NCBI RefSeq assembly: GCF_025421775.1
Contig: NZ_JAOEFX010000007.1
Coordinates: 239,244 to 303,243 of the forward strand
From: Paenarthrobacter aurescens
Lineage (GTDB): Bacteria; Actinomycetota; Actinomycetes; Actinomycetales; Micrococcaceae
Direction of reading: 5' to 3'
DNA: 64,000 nucleotides
Shown piece after piece: positions 16,291 to 25,710 of the stretch (positions are counted from its first letter, which is position 1; every line of letters begins with the position of its first letter). The notes under the pieces are model-generated. The model ran no database searches. It was not told the DNA's origin and worked only from the letters and a program-made list of their open reading frames with translations. A program made the position numbers and the translations under genes.

Positions 16291-17198
16291 GCGCTGAATA
16301 CACGCTGAGCGCGGGCGGTTACACCGCTGTTGTCACCGCCCGCGCGGCAGCCCTTCGTGTCCTCCAGTTCGAGGGCCGCGACCTCGTGGTCCCATTCCCA
16401 TCCGGCGGCCCCATCCCGGACTATCGCGGCATCATCGCCGCGCCGTGGCCCAACCGGATCGCGGACGGCAAGTACGCTTTCGATGGCAACAAACACCAGC
16501 TTCCAATCAACGAACCTGAGCGGGAAACAGCGCTGCACGGGCTCGCCTTCCCGCTCGACTGGACGCTGAAGGAGTCCGGCGCCGGGTCGCTCACCCTGAC
16601 CTGCACCGTGGGTCCGACGGCGGGCTACCCCTTCGTCCTGGAGCTTGAGACACGGTTCACACTGGACGACGCCGGGCTTCACACCTCGGTCACGGCCCGG
16701 AATGCCGCCGACGTCGCCGCACCCTACGGCGTGTGCCCGCACCCTTACCTCGTGGCCGGTCCTTCACCCCTGAATGAGTGGGTCCTGGAGTTTACCGCCG
16801 ATTCGTTCCTTGAGGTCACCCCGGACAGGCTCCTGCCTGTTGGCCTGATGCCTCTGGACGGCCACCCTTTCGACTTCCGCTCGGCACGGGCCATAGGCAG
16901 CACCGAGATCGACCACGCCTTCACAGGCATAACGTTCGACGGCGGTCTGGCGCGGTTGTCGCTGCGCGACACGGCGGGCAAGGGAGTCGGAGGGTCCGGC
17001 GTCGGGATGTCGTGGGACGAAAGCTGCCCATGGCTGCAGATCCACACGGCTGACAAGCCTGCACCGATCCCTGGCCGAATCGGCCTGGCCGTGGAGCCCA
17101 TGACTGGCCCGCCGGATGCCTTCAACAGCGGAACGGACCTGATCCGGCTGGAACCGGGCGCCCGGCACACCGCGTCCTGGAGCATCTACGCCCTGTAG
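16287..17198 (+). CDS. Aldose 1-epimerase (mutarotase) family
   Basis: A 303-residue protein from a GTG that overlaps the araA stop (GTGA). RGIIAAPWPNRIADGKYAF and ETALHGLAFPLDWTL are characteristic of GalM-like mutarotases (the Asn-Arg and His of the sugar site), and the late GRIGLAVEPMTGPPDAFNSG carries the catalytic Glu. Placed last in the arabinose operon, it probably interconverts arabinose anomers for AraA. Confidence 0.9.
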   Translation: MSAEYTLSAGGYTAVVTARAAALRVLQFEGRDLVVPFPSGGPIPDYRGIIAAPWPNRIADGKYAFDGNKHQLPINEPERETALHGLAFPLDWTLKESGAGSLTLTCTVGPTAGYPFVLELETRFTLDDAGLHTSVTARNAADVAAPYGVCPHPYLVAGPSPLNEWVLEFTADSFLEVTPDRLLPVGLMPLDGHPFDFRSARAIGSTEIDHAFTGITFDGGLARLSLRDTAGKGVGGSGVGMSWDESCPWLQIHTADKPAPIPGRIGLAVEPMTGPPDAFNSGTDLIRLEPGARHTASWSIYAL

Positions 17199-17207
17199 CG
17201 CGTTCCC

Positions 17208-17297
17208 GCCCAGTTAGCCGAGGCAACGGGGGGGCACAAGCCCGGCTTTCCGCGAAACTGCTCGCGGGAACCCGGGCTTTTCGGGGACTAACTGGGC
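17208..17297. terminator. Nested bidirectional terminator
   Basis: An outer perfect pair GCCCAGTTAG (17208-17217) / CTAACTGGGC (17288-17297) encloses an inner AAGCCCGG...CCGGGCTTTT hairpin. It lies between the convergent arabinose operon and the LacI gene and can serve both strands. Confidence 0.8.
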
Positions 17298-17307
17298 AGG
17301 AGCGCAG

Positions 17308-18318
17308 CTAAGCGCCCGCAGTGCTTTGCCGGACGACCAGCTCGGGCGTGAACACCACGGCCCGGTGCTTGGTTCCGCCGCTGTCCTGTTCCTCTGCGAG
17401 GAGCTCTATCGCTGTGCGGCCCAGGGCCTCCGTGGGCTGCCGGATGGAAGACAGGGGAACTACTGCGGAGATGGCGAAATCGATGTCGTCATAGCCAATC
17501 AGGGCGATGTCCTCGGGAATCCGGACGGTCCGCAGCATGGTCAGCGACTGCATCACACCCAGCGCCAGGAGGTCGTTGGAGCAGAATACGGCCTCGGGCC
17601 GCTCAGCCGGGTCCCGCTCCACGAGCTTGTTGCCCACCTGTCGGCCAGCAAGGACGGTCTGCCCTGCGGAGTCGAGGACCTCAATGGTTGCCCCGTTCAC
17701 CTCGGTCACAGCACGCTGCGCGCCCTTGAGTCGGCTGGCCACCTGACGGATGCTGGTGGTGCCAACAAAGGCCAAACGACGGCGGCCCGTGTCCAGCAGG
17801 TGCCGGGCGGCCAAATACCCGCCTTCCTGGTCATCCACGGACACTGAGCTGCAGCGCTCTGTATCAGCCAGTTCGTCTACCAACACAGTGGGAACGCCGC
17901 GTTCCCGGAGGGTGTCGATCCGCTCTGACACGTTGCCGACCGGTGAAATGAGCAGTCCCTGGACTCGCTGTTCCTGGAACAGATCCATGTAATGCGCTTC
18001 GCGCGAAGCATCCTGACCGCTGTCGCCTACCAGCACGACACTTCCCAGCGCCGTGGCAGCGTCCTCCGCGGCACGCGCCACTGAGGAGAAGAACGGGTTT
18101 CCAACGTCGAGCACAATCAGGCCGATGGTGCGGCTCTGGCCGGCGCGGAGTTGACGGGCGGCGTCGTTGCGGACGAAACCAAGTTCCGCGATGGATTTCA
18201 GAACGCGTTCCTTGGTCCTCTGCGAAACCCTGTCCGGATAATTCAGCACATTGGAAACAGTTCCCACTGCTACCTGGGCGTGGGTTGCAACGTCTTTGAT
18301 GCTGGCTGTCTGGGACAT
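17308..18318 (-). CDS. LacI-family regulator of the rhamnose operon
   Basis: A 336-residue protein: HTH ASIKDVATHAQVAVGTVSNVLNYP, then a sugar-sensing core (LIVLDVGNPFFSSVARAAED) and YDDIDFAISAVVPLSSIRQP near the end. The start at 18318 is preferred because GGAGAACGGAAAGC lies directly upstream; a longer frame to 18369 would run through the divergent promoter. It is divergent from rhaM with a compound LacI-type operator between them, implying repression of the rhamnose genes and autoregulation. Confidence 0.9.
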   Translation of the reverse strand: MSQTASIKDVATHAQVAVGTVSNVLNYPDRVSQRTKERVLKSIAELGFVRNDAARQLRAGQSRTIGLIVLDVGNPFFSSVARAAEDAATALGSVVLVGDSGQDASREAHYMDLFQEQRVQGLLISPVGNVSERIDTLRERGVPTVLVDELADTERCSSVSVDDQEGGYLAARHLLDTGRRRLAFVGTTSIRQVASRLKGAQRAVTEVNGATIEVLDSAGQTVLAGRQVGNKLVERDPAERPEAVFCSNDLLALGVMQSLTMLRTVRIPEDIALIGYDDIDFAISAVVPLSSIRQPTEALGRTAIELLAEEQDSGGTKHRAVVFTPELVVRQSTAGA

Positions 18319-18362
18319 GCTTTCCGTTCTCCGCTGGCTGACGTCAATGTGTTGGAAACGCC

Positions 18363-18392
18363 TTGACACCCTCCCGTTTACGAGGGTAATTT
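18363..18392 (+). promoter_or_regulatory. Promoter of the rhamnose operon
   Basis: TTGACA at 18363-18368 is a consensus -35; GGTAAT (18385-18390) or TAATTT (18387-18392) is a -10 candidate. A CCCTC/GAGGG inverted repeat occupies the spacer. Confidence 0.6.
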
Positions 18393-18419
18393 GAATCGTA
18401 ACAAATGAAACGATTCAAA
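18390..18419. promoter_or_regulatory. Compound LacI-type operator upstream of rhaM
   Basis: TTTGAATCGT (18390-18399) and ACGATTCAAA (18410-18419) are perfect 10-bp inverted arms. Each arm is also half of a 12-16 bp unit with central CG (TGAATCGTAACA and TGAAACGATTCA), so two repressor dimers could bind side by side, overlapping the -10 and the transcription start. Confidence 0.7.
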
Positions 18420-18444
18420 GACGAGTAACCCTGGAGATCCGCAC

Positions 18445-18852
18445 ATGAGGGTTTGTTTCCGCTCTTCAGTCCAGCCGGAACTGATGGCCGAGTACAAGCA
18501 GCGCCACGCCGCCGTATGGCCGGAGATGCTGTCCGCACTGAAGAACGCGGGGTGGAACAACTATTCCCTGTTCCTCGCTCCCGACGGCCAATTGATCGGC
18601 TACCTGGAATGCGAGGACTACGCAGCAGCGCAGGCACGGATGGCCCTGACGGAGGTCAATGCCCGCTGGCAGGCCGAGATGGCAACCCTGTTCGCCAACA
18701 GCGACCTCCCTCCGGACCAGGGGTTCGAGATCGTCGAAGAAGTTTTCAACCTCGAAGATCAACTCGCTGCCACAGCCAACGTCACGGACGCGGCAGCCTC
18801 CGCACAGATAGACAAAGACTCAGCCAACGTTTACCAAAAGGAACAAGCATGA
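18445..18852 (+). CDS. rhaM: L-rhamnose mutarotase
   Basis: A 135-residue protein: MRVCFRSSVQPELMAEYKQRHAAVWPEM contains the YxxxH...WPE signature, and NNYSLFL the next beta strand. Family members are about 104 residues; this one has a C-terminal extension of about 30 residues rich in A, T and D. It interconverts alpha and beta L-rhamnose. GGAG precedes the ATG and it overlaps rhaI by 4 bp. Confidence 0.92.
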   Translation: MRVCFRSSVQPELMAEYKQRHAAVWPEMLSALKNAGWNNYSLFLAPDGQLIGYLECEDYAAAQARMALTEVNARWQAEMATLFANSDLPPDQGFEIVEEVFNLEDQLAATANVTDAAASAQIDKDSANVYQKEQA

Positions 18853-20015
18853 ACACCACAGAATCGGCCCTGGACCGTCTAGGGGAACTGGCCATTGAAG
18901 TGCCGTCCTGGGCCTACGGAAATTCCGGGACCCGGTTCAAGGTCTTCGGCACTCCGGGCACTCCGCGCACCGTCCAGGAAAAGATCGCAGACGCCGCCAA
19001 GGTCCATGAGCTCACTGGCTTGGCGCCCACCGTCGCACTGCACATTCCATGGGACAAGGTGGACGACTACTCCGCGCTTCGCGAGTACGCCGCCGGTTTG
19101 GGCGTTGGGTTGGGCACCATCAATTCCAACACGTTCCAGGATGACGAGTACAAGTTCGGCTCCCTGACCTCCTCCAACGAATCCGTACGCCGCCGCGCGA
19201 TCGATCACCACCTGGAGTGCATCGAGGTCATGCACGCTACCGGGTCCAAGGACCTGAAGATCTGGCTGGCGGATGGCACCAACTACCCGGGCCAGGACGA
19301 TATCCGCGGCCGTCAGGACCGCCTGGCCGAGTCCCTCCAGGAGATCTACGCGGGCCTCGGTGACCAGCAGCGCCTGGTCTTGGAATACAAGTTCTTCGAG
19401 CCGGCTTTCTATCACACCGATGTCCCGGACTGGGGCACCTCCTACGCGCAGACCCTGGCCCTCGGCGAGAAGGCCTTTGTCTGCCTGGACACCGGCCACC
19501 ACGCACCGGGCACCAACATCGAGTTCATCGTCATGCAGCTCCTGCGCCTGGGCAAGCTGGGCTCGTTCGACTTCAACTCCCGTTTCTACGCCGATGATGA
19601 CCTGATTGTTGGCGCGGCTGATCCGTTCCAGCTGTTCCGTATCATGCATGAGGTCATTCGCGGCGGTGGATTCGGCAAGGATTCCGGCGTCGCCCTGATG
19701 CTGGACCAGTGCCACAACCTGGAAGAGAAGATCCCGGGCCAGATCCGCTCGGTGCTGAACGTCCAGGAAATGACGGCCCGCGCCCTGCTCATCGACACTG
19801 CGGCGCTCTCCGAAGCCCAGCGTGCAGGGGATGTCCTGGCCGCCAACGGCATCTTCAACGATGCCTTCTACACCGATGTCCGCCCGGTCCTGGCCGAGTG
19901 GCGCGAAACCCGCGGCCTTCCCGCCGACCCGATGGCCGCCTACAAGGCCAGCGGCTACCAGAAGAAGATAAACGAGGACCGCGCAGGCGGCCAGCAAGCC
20001 GGATGGGGCGCATAA
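18849..20015 (+). CDS. rhaI: L-rhamnose isomerase, RhaI type
   Basis: A 388-residue TIM-barrel isomerase converting L-rhamnose to L-rhamnulose. It is the RhaI type of Pseudomonas stutzeri and actinobacteria rather than the E. coli RhaA type. Metal ligands are visible in LVLEYKFFEPAFYHTD, VCLDTGHHAPGTNIE and GSFDFNSRFYADDD. The start at 18849 is set by the ATGA overlap with rhaM and AAAAGGAACAAGC upstream. Confidence 0.93.
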   Translation: MNTTESALDRLGELAIEVPSWAYGNSGTRFKVFGTPGTPRTVQEKIADAAKVHELTGLAPTVALHIPWDKVDDYSALREYAAGLGVGLGTINSNTFQDDEYKFGSLTSSNESVRRRAIDHHLECIEVMHATGSKDLKIWLADGTNYPGQDDIRGRQDRLAESLQEIYAGLGDQQRLVLEYKFFEPAFYHTDVPDWGTSYAQTLALGEKAFVCLDTGHHAPGTNIEFIVMQLLRLGKLGSFDFNSRFYADDDLIVGAADPFQLFRIMHEVIRGGGFGKDSGVALMLDQCHNLEEKIPGQIRSVLNVQEMTARALLIDTAALSEAQRAGDVLAANGIFNDAFYTDVRPVLAEWRETRGLPADPMAAYKASGYQKKINEDRAGGQQAGWGA

Positions 20016-20019
20016 GGGC

Positions 20020-22068
20020 ATGAACATGCAGAACACAGCCAAGACTGTTGAAGAACTGATTTCCCGGTCCAACCGCCTCGGCGCGGACAAGCGGAACACC
20101 AACTTCGCCGGCGGCAACACCTCCGCCAAGGGCACCGAGAAGGACCCCGTCACGGGCCAGGACGTTGAACTCCTCTGGGTCAAGGGCTCCGGCGGCGACC
20201 TCGGCACGCTGAAAGCTGAGAACCTTGCAGTCCTCCGGCTGGACCGGCTGCAGGCACTGAAGTCCGTTTACCCCGGCGTCGAGCGTGAAGACGAGATGGT
20301 GGCCGCTTTCGATTACTGCCTGCACGGCAAGGGCGGCGCGGCGCCGTCGATCGACACCGCCATGCACGGCCTGGTTGACGCTGCCCACGTTGACCACCTG
20401 CACCCGGACTCGGGCATCGCTATCGCCACGGCGGTGGACGGCGAGGCACTGACCTCCAAGGTCTTCGGCGACAAAGTTGTCTGGGTTCCGTGGCGTCGGC
20501 CCGGTTTCCAGCTCGGCCTGGACATCGCGGCGATCAAGGAAGCCAACCCGCAGGCCATCGGCACCATCCTGGGCGGCCACGGCATCACCGCCTGGGGCGC
20601 CACCAGCGAAGAGGCCGAGGCCAACTCGCTCTGGATCATCGACCAGGCAGAGAACTACATCAAGGACAACGGCAAGGCCGAGCCCTTCGGCGCCACGCTC
20701 CCCGGCTACAGCGCCCTCCCCGAAGCCGAGCGCAAAGCCAAGGCTGCTGCCCTCGCTCCCGTGATCCGCGGCCTGGCCTCCACCGACAAACCGCAGCTGG
20801 GGCACTTCAGCGATGACGCCGTCGTCCTTGAATTCCTCGCAGCGGAAGAGCACCCGCGTCTCGGCGCACTGGGCACGTCCTGCCCGGACCACTTCCTCCG
20901 CACCAAGGTCAAACCGCTGGTGCTGGACCTCCCGGCGGACGCCTCGATCGAAGACTCCGTGGCCCGGTTGAAGGAACTGCACGTCGCCTACCGCGAGGAC
21001 TACCAGGCGTACTACGACCGCCATGCAGACGAGAACAGCCCGGCCCTGCGCGGCGCGGACCCTGCCATCGTGCTGATCCCCGGCGTGGGCATGTTCTCCT
21101 TCGGCAAGGACAAGCAGACCGCACGCGTGGCCGGCGAGTTCTACCTCAACGCCATCAACGTGATGCGCGGCGCCGAGGCCATCTCCACCTACGCCCCCAT
21201 CGAGGAATCCGAGAAATTCCGCATCGAGTACTGGGCGCTGGAAGAGGCCAAGCTCGCCCGCATGCCCAAGCCCAAGTCCCACGCCACGCGCGTCGCACTG
21301 GTGACCGGTGCGGCGTCGGGCATTGGCAAGGCGATCGCCACCCGTTTGGCGTCCGACGGCGCGTGCGTCGTCATTGCCGACCTGAACCTTGAGAACGCGC
21401 AGAAGGTCGCCGAGGAACTGGGCGGTTCCGACGTCGCCATCGGCGTGCAGGCGGACGTGACCGACGAAGCGCAGATCGCCGCCGCGATCCAAGAAGCCGT
21501 GCTCGCGTTCGGTGGCCTGGACCTGGTGGTCAACAACGCCGGCCTGTCCATCTCCAAACCGCTGCTGGAAACCACGGAGAAGGACTGGGACCTCCAGCAC
21601 AACGTCATGGCCAAGGGCTCGTTCCTGGTGTCCAAGGCCGCAGCCAAGGTCATGATCGACCAGGGCCTGGGTGGAGACATCATCTACATCTCCTCCAAGA
21701 ACTCGGTCTTCGCCGGCCCGAACAACATCGCGTACTCGGCCACCAAGGCAGACCAAGCCCACCAGGTCCGCCTGCTCGCCGCTGAACTGGGCGAGTACGG
21801 TGTCCGCGTCAACGGCATCAACCCCGACGGTGTGGTCCGCGGCTCCGGCATCTTCGCCGGCGGCTGGGGCGCCAAGCGTGCCGCGGTGTACGGCGTGGAC
21901 GAGCAGGAGCTGGGCAAGTACTACGCCCAGCGCACGCTCCTCAAGCGCGAAGTCCTCCCGGAACATGTGGCCAACGCCGCATCCGTGCTCACCAGCAACG
22001 AACTGTCGCACACCACCGGCCTTCACATCCCCGTGGACGCCGGCGTCGCGGCCGCCTTCCTCCGCTAG
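20020..22068 (+). CDS. Bifunctional rhamnulose-phosphate aldolase / short-chain dehydrogenase
   Basis: A 682-residue fusion. Residues 1 to about 410 are a class II aldolase domain (TNFAGGNTSAKG, HVDHLHPDSG with metal histidines, LGGHGITAWG). Residues from about 425 are an SDR domain with the NAD motif VTGAASGIGKAIA, NNAG and the active-site YSATK. The aldolase cleaves rhamnulose 1-phosphate to lactaldehyde and dihydroxyacetone phosphate, and the dehydrogenase probably oxidises lactaldehyde. It begins 4 bp after rhaI and is often called RhaD or RhaEW. Confidence 0.94.
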   Translation: MNMQNTAKTVEELISRSNRLGADKRNTNFAGGNTSAKGTEKDPVTGQDVELLWVKGSGGDLGTLKAENLAVLRLDRLQALKSVYPGVEREDEMVAAFDYCLHGKGGAAPSIDTAMHGLVDAAHVDHLHPDSGIAIATAVDGEALTSKVFGDKVVWVPWRRPGFQLGLDIAAIKEANPQAIGTILGGHGITAWGATSEEAEANSLWIIDQAENYIKDNGKAEPFGATLPGYSALPEAERKAKAAALAPVIRGLASTDKPQLGHFSDDAVVLEFLAAEEHPRLGALGTSCPDHFLRTKVKPLVLDLPADASIEDSVARLKELHVAYREDYQAYYDRHADENSPALRGADPAIVLIPGVGMFSFGKDKQTARVAGEFYLNAINVMRGAEAISTYAPIEESEKFRIEYWALEEAKLARMPKPKSHATRVALVTGAASGIGKAIATRLASDGACVVIADLNLENAQKVAEELGGSDVAIGVQADVTDEAQIAAAIQEAVLAFGGLDLVVNNAGLSISKPLLETTEKDWDLQHNVMAKGSFLVSKAAAKVMIDQGLGGDIIYISSKNSVFAGPNNIAYSATKADQAHQVRLLAAELGEYGVRVNGINPDGVVRGSGIFAGGWGAKRAAVYGVDEQELGKYYAQRTLLKREVLPEHVANAASVLTSNELSHTTGLHIPVDAGVAAAFLR

Positions 22069-22076
22069 GGCTGACA

Positions 22077-23594
22077 GTGAACAACGGAACCACCACGAGC
22101 ACCGCCCCGGCACACGCCGGGGCGGTGTCCTCTCCGCAGACAAACCAGGTTTTCGCCGCCATCGACATCGGGGCCTCCTCCGGCCGCGTCATGCTGGGCC
22201 GCGTCTCCTCGGTATCCGGGGTTTCCCTCGAGACCATCCACCGCTTCCCCAACGGGGTTTTAGAGCTCGACGGCGGCCTCCGCTGGGATTTCGATGCCCT
22301 GTTCGCTGAGGTGCTCAAGGGCCTGACGGCTGCCGCTGCGGTGGCAGCCAGCAACGGCGAGCGCATCGTCAGCATCGGCATCGACACCTGGGCAGTGGAC
22401 TACGGATTGGTGAACGACGCCGGCGACCTCACCTCGGTTCCGTTCAGCTACCGGGACGAGCGCAGCCGCGCGACGGTGCAGCGGGTGCATGCAGCAATTC
22501 CCCCGGAGGAGTTGTATGCCACCACAGGCTTGCAGTTCCTGCAGTTCAACACTCTGTACCAGCTCGCCGCAGAGCCAAACCTTGACGGTGTGCAGGCTCT
22601 CCTGATCCCGGACCTCATCGCGTTCCTGCTGACCGGTGAGCGCCGGACCGAGACCACCAACGCTTCCACCACCGGACTGTTTGACGCTGTTGCGGGCCAG
22701 TGGGCCACCGATTTCCTGGATGCCCTGCGGTTGCCCCGGGACATCTTCCCGCCGCTCATCCAGCCAGGTGAGACCGTGGGCACCCTGTTGCCCGGGATCC
22801 TTGAGCAGACAGGCCTCGCCGCAGATACCACCGTGGTTGCCGTGGGTTCGCACGACACCGCCTCGGCTGTGGCAGCGGTCCCCGCTGAAGACCAGGATTT
22901 CGCGTATATCTCCTCAGGGACTTGGTCGCTTGTAGGCGTGGAGCTGGACAAACCCGTCCTCACCGAAGCCAGCCGCAAGGCCAACTTCACCAACGAACGC
23001 GGCGTGGACGGCACCATCCGGTACCTCCGCAACGTCGGTGGCTTGTGGCTCCTCAGCGAATGCCAACGTGCATGGGCTGCTGAAGGCTATATGCAGGCGC
23101 TCCCCGCCCTGCTCGACTCGGCGGCGGCACTTCCTGCCGGCGGACCTCAGATCAACGCCGACGACCCCAGCTTCACGGCACCGGACAACATGCCGGACCG
23201 GATCCGCTCAGCCGTGCGCAACACTGGCGCGGTGCTCCCTGACCGGCCCGCCGCCGTCGTGCGTTGCATCATGGACAGCCTCGCGGCCGGTTACGCCCGC
23301 ACGTTGGCCGACGCCGAGCGGCTCACGGGGCGAAGCACCAGCGTTGTGCACATTGTTGGCGGTGGTTCGCAGAACCGGCTCCTGTGCCAGCTCACCGCCG
23401 ATGCCACTGGCAAACCCGTGATCGCGGGACCCGTTGAGGCGACAGCCCTGGGCAATGTCCTGGTCCAGGCACGGGCTGCTGGGTTGGTGGCCGGAGGGCT
23501 GGCCGAGCTGCGTGAACTCGTGGCCGCAGGAACGGATCTGGTGCAGTACCGGAGCTCCAAGGAACTGGTCGCGCAGGAGACCGGCACGTCCTAG
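22077..23594 (+). CDS. rhaB: Rhamnulokinase
   Basis: A 505-residue FGGY kinase: AIDIGASSGRVMLG is the RhaB-specific first phosphate motif, ISSGTWSLVGVEL the second, and VHIVGGGSQNRLLCQLTAD the nucleotide site. The GTG at 22077, 8 bp after the previous stop, is used; its ribosome site is weak, so coupling is likely. It completes rhamnose breakdown by phosphorylating L-rhamnulose. Confidence 0.94.
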   Translation: MNNGTTTSTAPAHAGAVSSPQTNQVFAAIDIGASSGRVMLGRVSSVSGVSLETIHRFPNGVLELDGGLRWDFDALFAEVLKGLTAAAAVAASNGERIVSIGIDTWAVDYGLVNDAGDLTSVPFSYRDERSRATVQRVHAAIPPEELYATTGLQFLQFNTLYQLAAEPNLDGVQALLIPDLIAFLLTGERRTETTNASTTGLFDAVAGQWATDFLDALRLPRDIFPPLIQPGETVGTLLPGILEQTGLAADTTVVAVGSHDTASAVAAVPAEDQDFAYISSGTWSLVGVELDKPVLTEASRKANFTNERGVDGTIRYLRNVGGLWLLSECQRAWAAEGYMQALPALLDSAAALPAGGPQINADDPSFTAPDNMPDRIRSAVRNTGAVLPDRPAAVVRCIMDSLAAGYARTLADAERLTGRSTSVVHIVGGGSQNRLLCQLTADATGKPVIAGPVEATALGNVLVQARAAGLVAGGLAELRELVAAGTDLVQYRSSKELVAQETGTS

Positions 23595-23705
23595 AGAACA
23601 GGAGTCTGGTGGAAGTAGGCTGAGGAATCATGGTCTGATGCTGACAATCCGGGATGGCCAGACGAAGGGGGACAGATTCGTTGCAGGGGAGAACAAAGCG
23701 TAAAG

Positions 23706-25118
23706 GTGGCCGGCACGGCACATTCCAACCAAGCGCCTCTGGGCCGGCATAACTCCGGGCGCCTGATCTTGTTCAGGAAAGTGCCGGTATGGGCGTGGTT
23801 GGCTGCCGCCGCCCTGGTCAACGTGCTCCTGGTATTGATGGTCCGCGTCCCGTCGTGGTCCAACCGCGAACCGAGCAGGCAGTCACTTCCGCAACTGTGG
23901 CTGCTTGACCCGCTGATAGTCATGTCGGCCGTAGTATTTCTGTTCTTGCTCGTTCGTGCGGTGACGAAGAAGCTGCCGAAGAAGAGGTCCAGCGAACCAT
24001 CTCGAAACGCGTCCGAACCGGGCTCGCGGACCATGATGGTGACCAGCAAAGAGTGGCTCTGGGCAGTGGACACAGCGGGCATCATCACCCACTCGAGTCC
24101 AATGTGCCAACAACTGACTGGATATACCCCGGAAGAACTCACGGGAAGCCCCATCAGCCTCGTCCTGGATCCTCGGGACCTTGCCTCGGTGTGGCGTCCC
24201 GACGCCGATAACGGTGCCGAATCCTACTTCGACGGCGTGACGTTGGCTTGCAGGCACCGGGACGGCACCCTGGTTGTCATGGACGTCAGCGGGCACACGG
24301 TCTATGACGCTTCGGGCTTGGCGATCGGATTCGAAGGCATGGCCCGTCCGAGCACCGCAACCGGCGACACAGCTCTGGACGCTGAACGCTCCCTTGTCCT
24401 GGGGGTCATATCCTCGCAGGCACTTGTCACCGCTTTTCAACCACTTCTGTGCATCCGGACCGGACGGACCTTGGGGGTCGAGGCACTATCCCGTTTTCCC
24501 GGTGCGGCCACGACGTCCCCAGAAGCCTGGTTCACCAGAGCTGAAACCGTGGGGCTGGGAATAGAACTGGAACTGTTGGCCCTGAGAACAGCTCTTCAGA
24601 CCGCCACCAAATTGCCCGGCGAGTTCAGCATGGCCGTTAATTTGTCTCCCAGCGCCTGCCTCGACCAGCGGATCCAGGACGCACTCGCTGGCGCAGCGAT
24701 CAACCCGAACAGGCTCAGTTTGGAGCTCACTGAGCGGCAGGAAGTGCTCGACTACGAGCAACTGGCCGCAGCCGTGGCACCACTGCGCGCCAAGGGTGTC
24801 CACCTGGTGGTCGATGATGCAGGCGCTGGGTTTGCCTCCATGAGGCACATCATGAAGCTCGACCCGGAAGTGATCAAGGTGGACCGCAGCATCATCAAAG
24901 GGATTGATCTCCAAGCATCCAACCGTGCCCTCGCTGCTTCCATGGTCAGCTTTGCCACGGAGATCGGCGCATCGGTGACAGCCGAAGGCGTGGAGACAGC
25001 GGCGGAGCTTCAGGTCATTACGGAATTGGGCATGTCGGCGGCTCAGGGCTACTTCCTGGGCAAACCCTCCACGCAACCGACGGATTGGATCAAATGGGCG
25101 GGGCTGCCTCGAAGCTGA
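23706..25118 (+). CDS. Membrane-anchored PAS-EAL protein, probable c-di-GMP phosphodiesterase
   Basis: A 470-residue protein. Two N-terminal membrane helices (VWAWLAAAALVNVLLVLM and LIVMSAVVFLFLLV) are followed by a PAS domain (about residues 115-215; EWLWAVDTAGIITHSS, LTGYTPEEL) and an EAL domain (about 225-465). EALSRF, NLSPSA, LELTE, VVDDAGAGFASM, IKVDRSIIKG, AEGVET and AQGYFLGKP retain the metal and catalytic acids, so activity is likely although the DDFGTG loop reads DDAGAG. There is no GGDEF domain. The GTG start is the best fit but not certain. Confidence 0.85.
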   Translation: MAGTAHSNQAPLGRHNSGRLILFRKVPVWAWLAAAALVNVLLVLMVRVPSWSNREPSRQSLPQLWLLDPLIVMSAVVFLFLLVRAVTKKLPKKRSSEPSRNASEPGSRTMMVTSKEWLWAVDTAGIITHSSPMCQQLTGYTPEELTGSPISLVLDPRDLASVWRPDADNGAESYFDGVTLACRHRDGTLVVMDVSGHTVYDASGLAIGFEGMARPSTATGDTALDAERSLVLGVISSQALVTAFQPLLCIRTGRTLGVEALSRFPGAATTSPEAWFTRAETVGLGIELELLALRTALQTATKLPGEFSMAVNLSPSACLDQRIQDALAGAAINPNRLSLELTERQEVLDYEQLAAAVAPLRAKGVHLVVDDAGAGFASMRHIMKLDPEVIKVDRSIIKGIDLQASNRALAASMVSFATEIGASVTAEGVETAAELQVITELGMSAAQGYFLGKPSTQPTDWIKWAGLPRS

Positions 25119-25211
25119 CTCCGCCAAGGCGAGCGACGCCCCGCAGACGTCTCGCGAACGTCTGGTACGTCACAGCGCCGGGTAGAGGTGCCGCGCTAAA
25201 CTGATCGCACT

Positions 25212-25643
25212 ATGATCCGCACAATGTTCAAGTCCAAGATCCACCGCGCAACGGTGACCCATGCCGATCTCCACTACGTCGGTTCGGTCACTGTCGACCT
25301 GGACCTCCTGGACGCGGCCGATATCCTCCCCGGCGAACTCGTCTCCATTGTGGACGTCACCAACGGCGCCCGGCTGGAGACATACACCATTGCCGGCGAG
25401 CGCGGTTCGGGCGTGATCGGGATCAACGGCGCGGCCGCCCACATGGTCCACGTTGGCGACACCGTCATCCTGATCACCTACGCGGAGATGACCACGGAAG
25501 AAGCCCGGGCCTACGAGCCCAAGGTGGTCCATGTAGGCACGGACAACAAGATCCTGCAGCTCGGCAACGACCCCGCCGAAGGCCACACCCCCGGGCTGAT
25601 GCGCCCGCCGCACGCGCTCAGCAACGCAGCGCACCTCAGCTAA
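25212..25643 (+). CDS. panD: Aspartate 1-decarboxylase
   Basis: A 143-residue pyruvoyl enzyme making beta-alanine for pantothenate. The Gly24-Ser25 self-cleavage site is in HYVGSVTVD, Lys9 and Tyr22 precede it, and GVIGINGAAAHMVHVGD is conserved. A TAAACT box at 25197-25202 gives a very short leader. Its neighbours have no obvious link to pantothenate synthesis. Confidence 0.96.
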   Translation: MIRTMFKSKIHRATVTHADLHYVGSVTVDLDLLDAADILPGELVSIVDVTNGARLETYTIAGERGSGVIGINGAAAHMVHVGDTVILITYAEMTTEEARAYEPKVVHVGTDNKILQLGNDPAEGHTPGLMRPPHALSNAAHLS

Positions 25644-25656
25644 GTCTCCACAACAA

Positions 25657-25696
25657 CGCTCGACGTCGGCACTCACTTGAGTGCCGACGTCGAGCG
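25657..25696. terminator. Long perfect hairpin between panD and the convergent amine oxidase gene
   Basis: CGCTCGACGTCGGCACTC (25657-25674) pairs perfectly with GAGTGCCGACGTCGAGCG (25679-25696). There is no T tract. The same TGCCGACGTCGAGCG arm recurs at 30542-30556. Confidence 0.75.
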
Positions 25697-25710
25697 CGTT
25701 GTGGGCTGCT

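Noticed and set aside
23638..23703. Short frame MLTIRDGQTKGD before the EAL gene
   Set aside because: There is a TAGGCT box nearby, but the frame has no conserved feature and ends before the EAL start without coupling; too weak to call.
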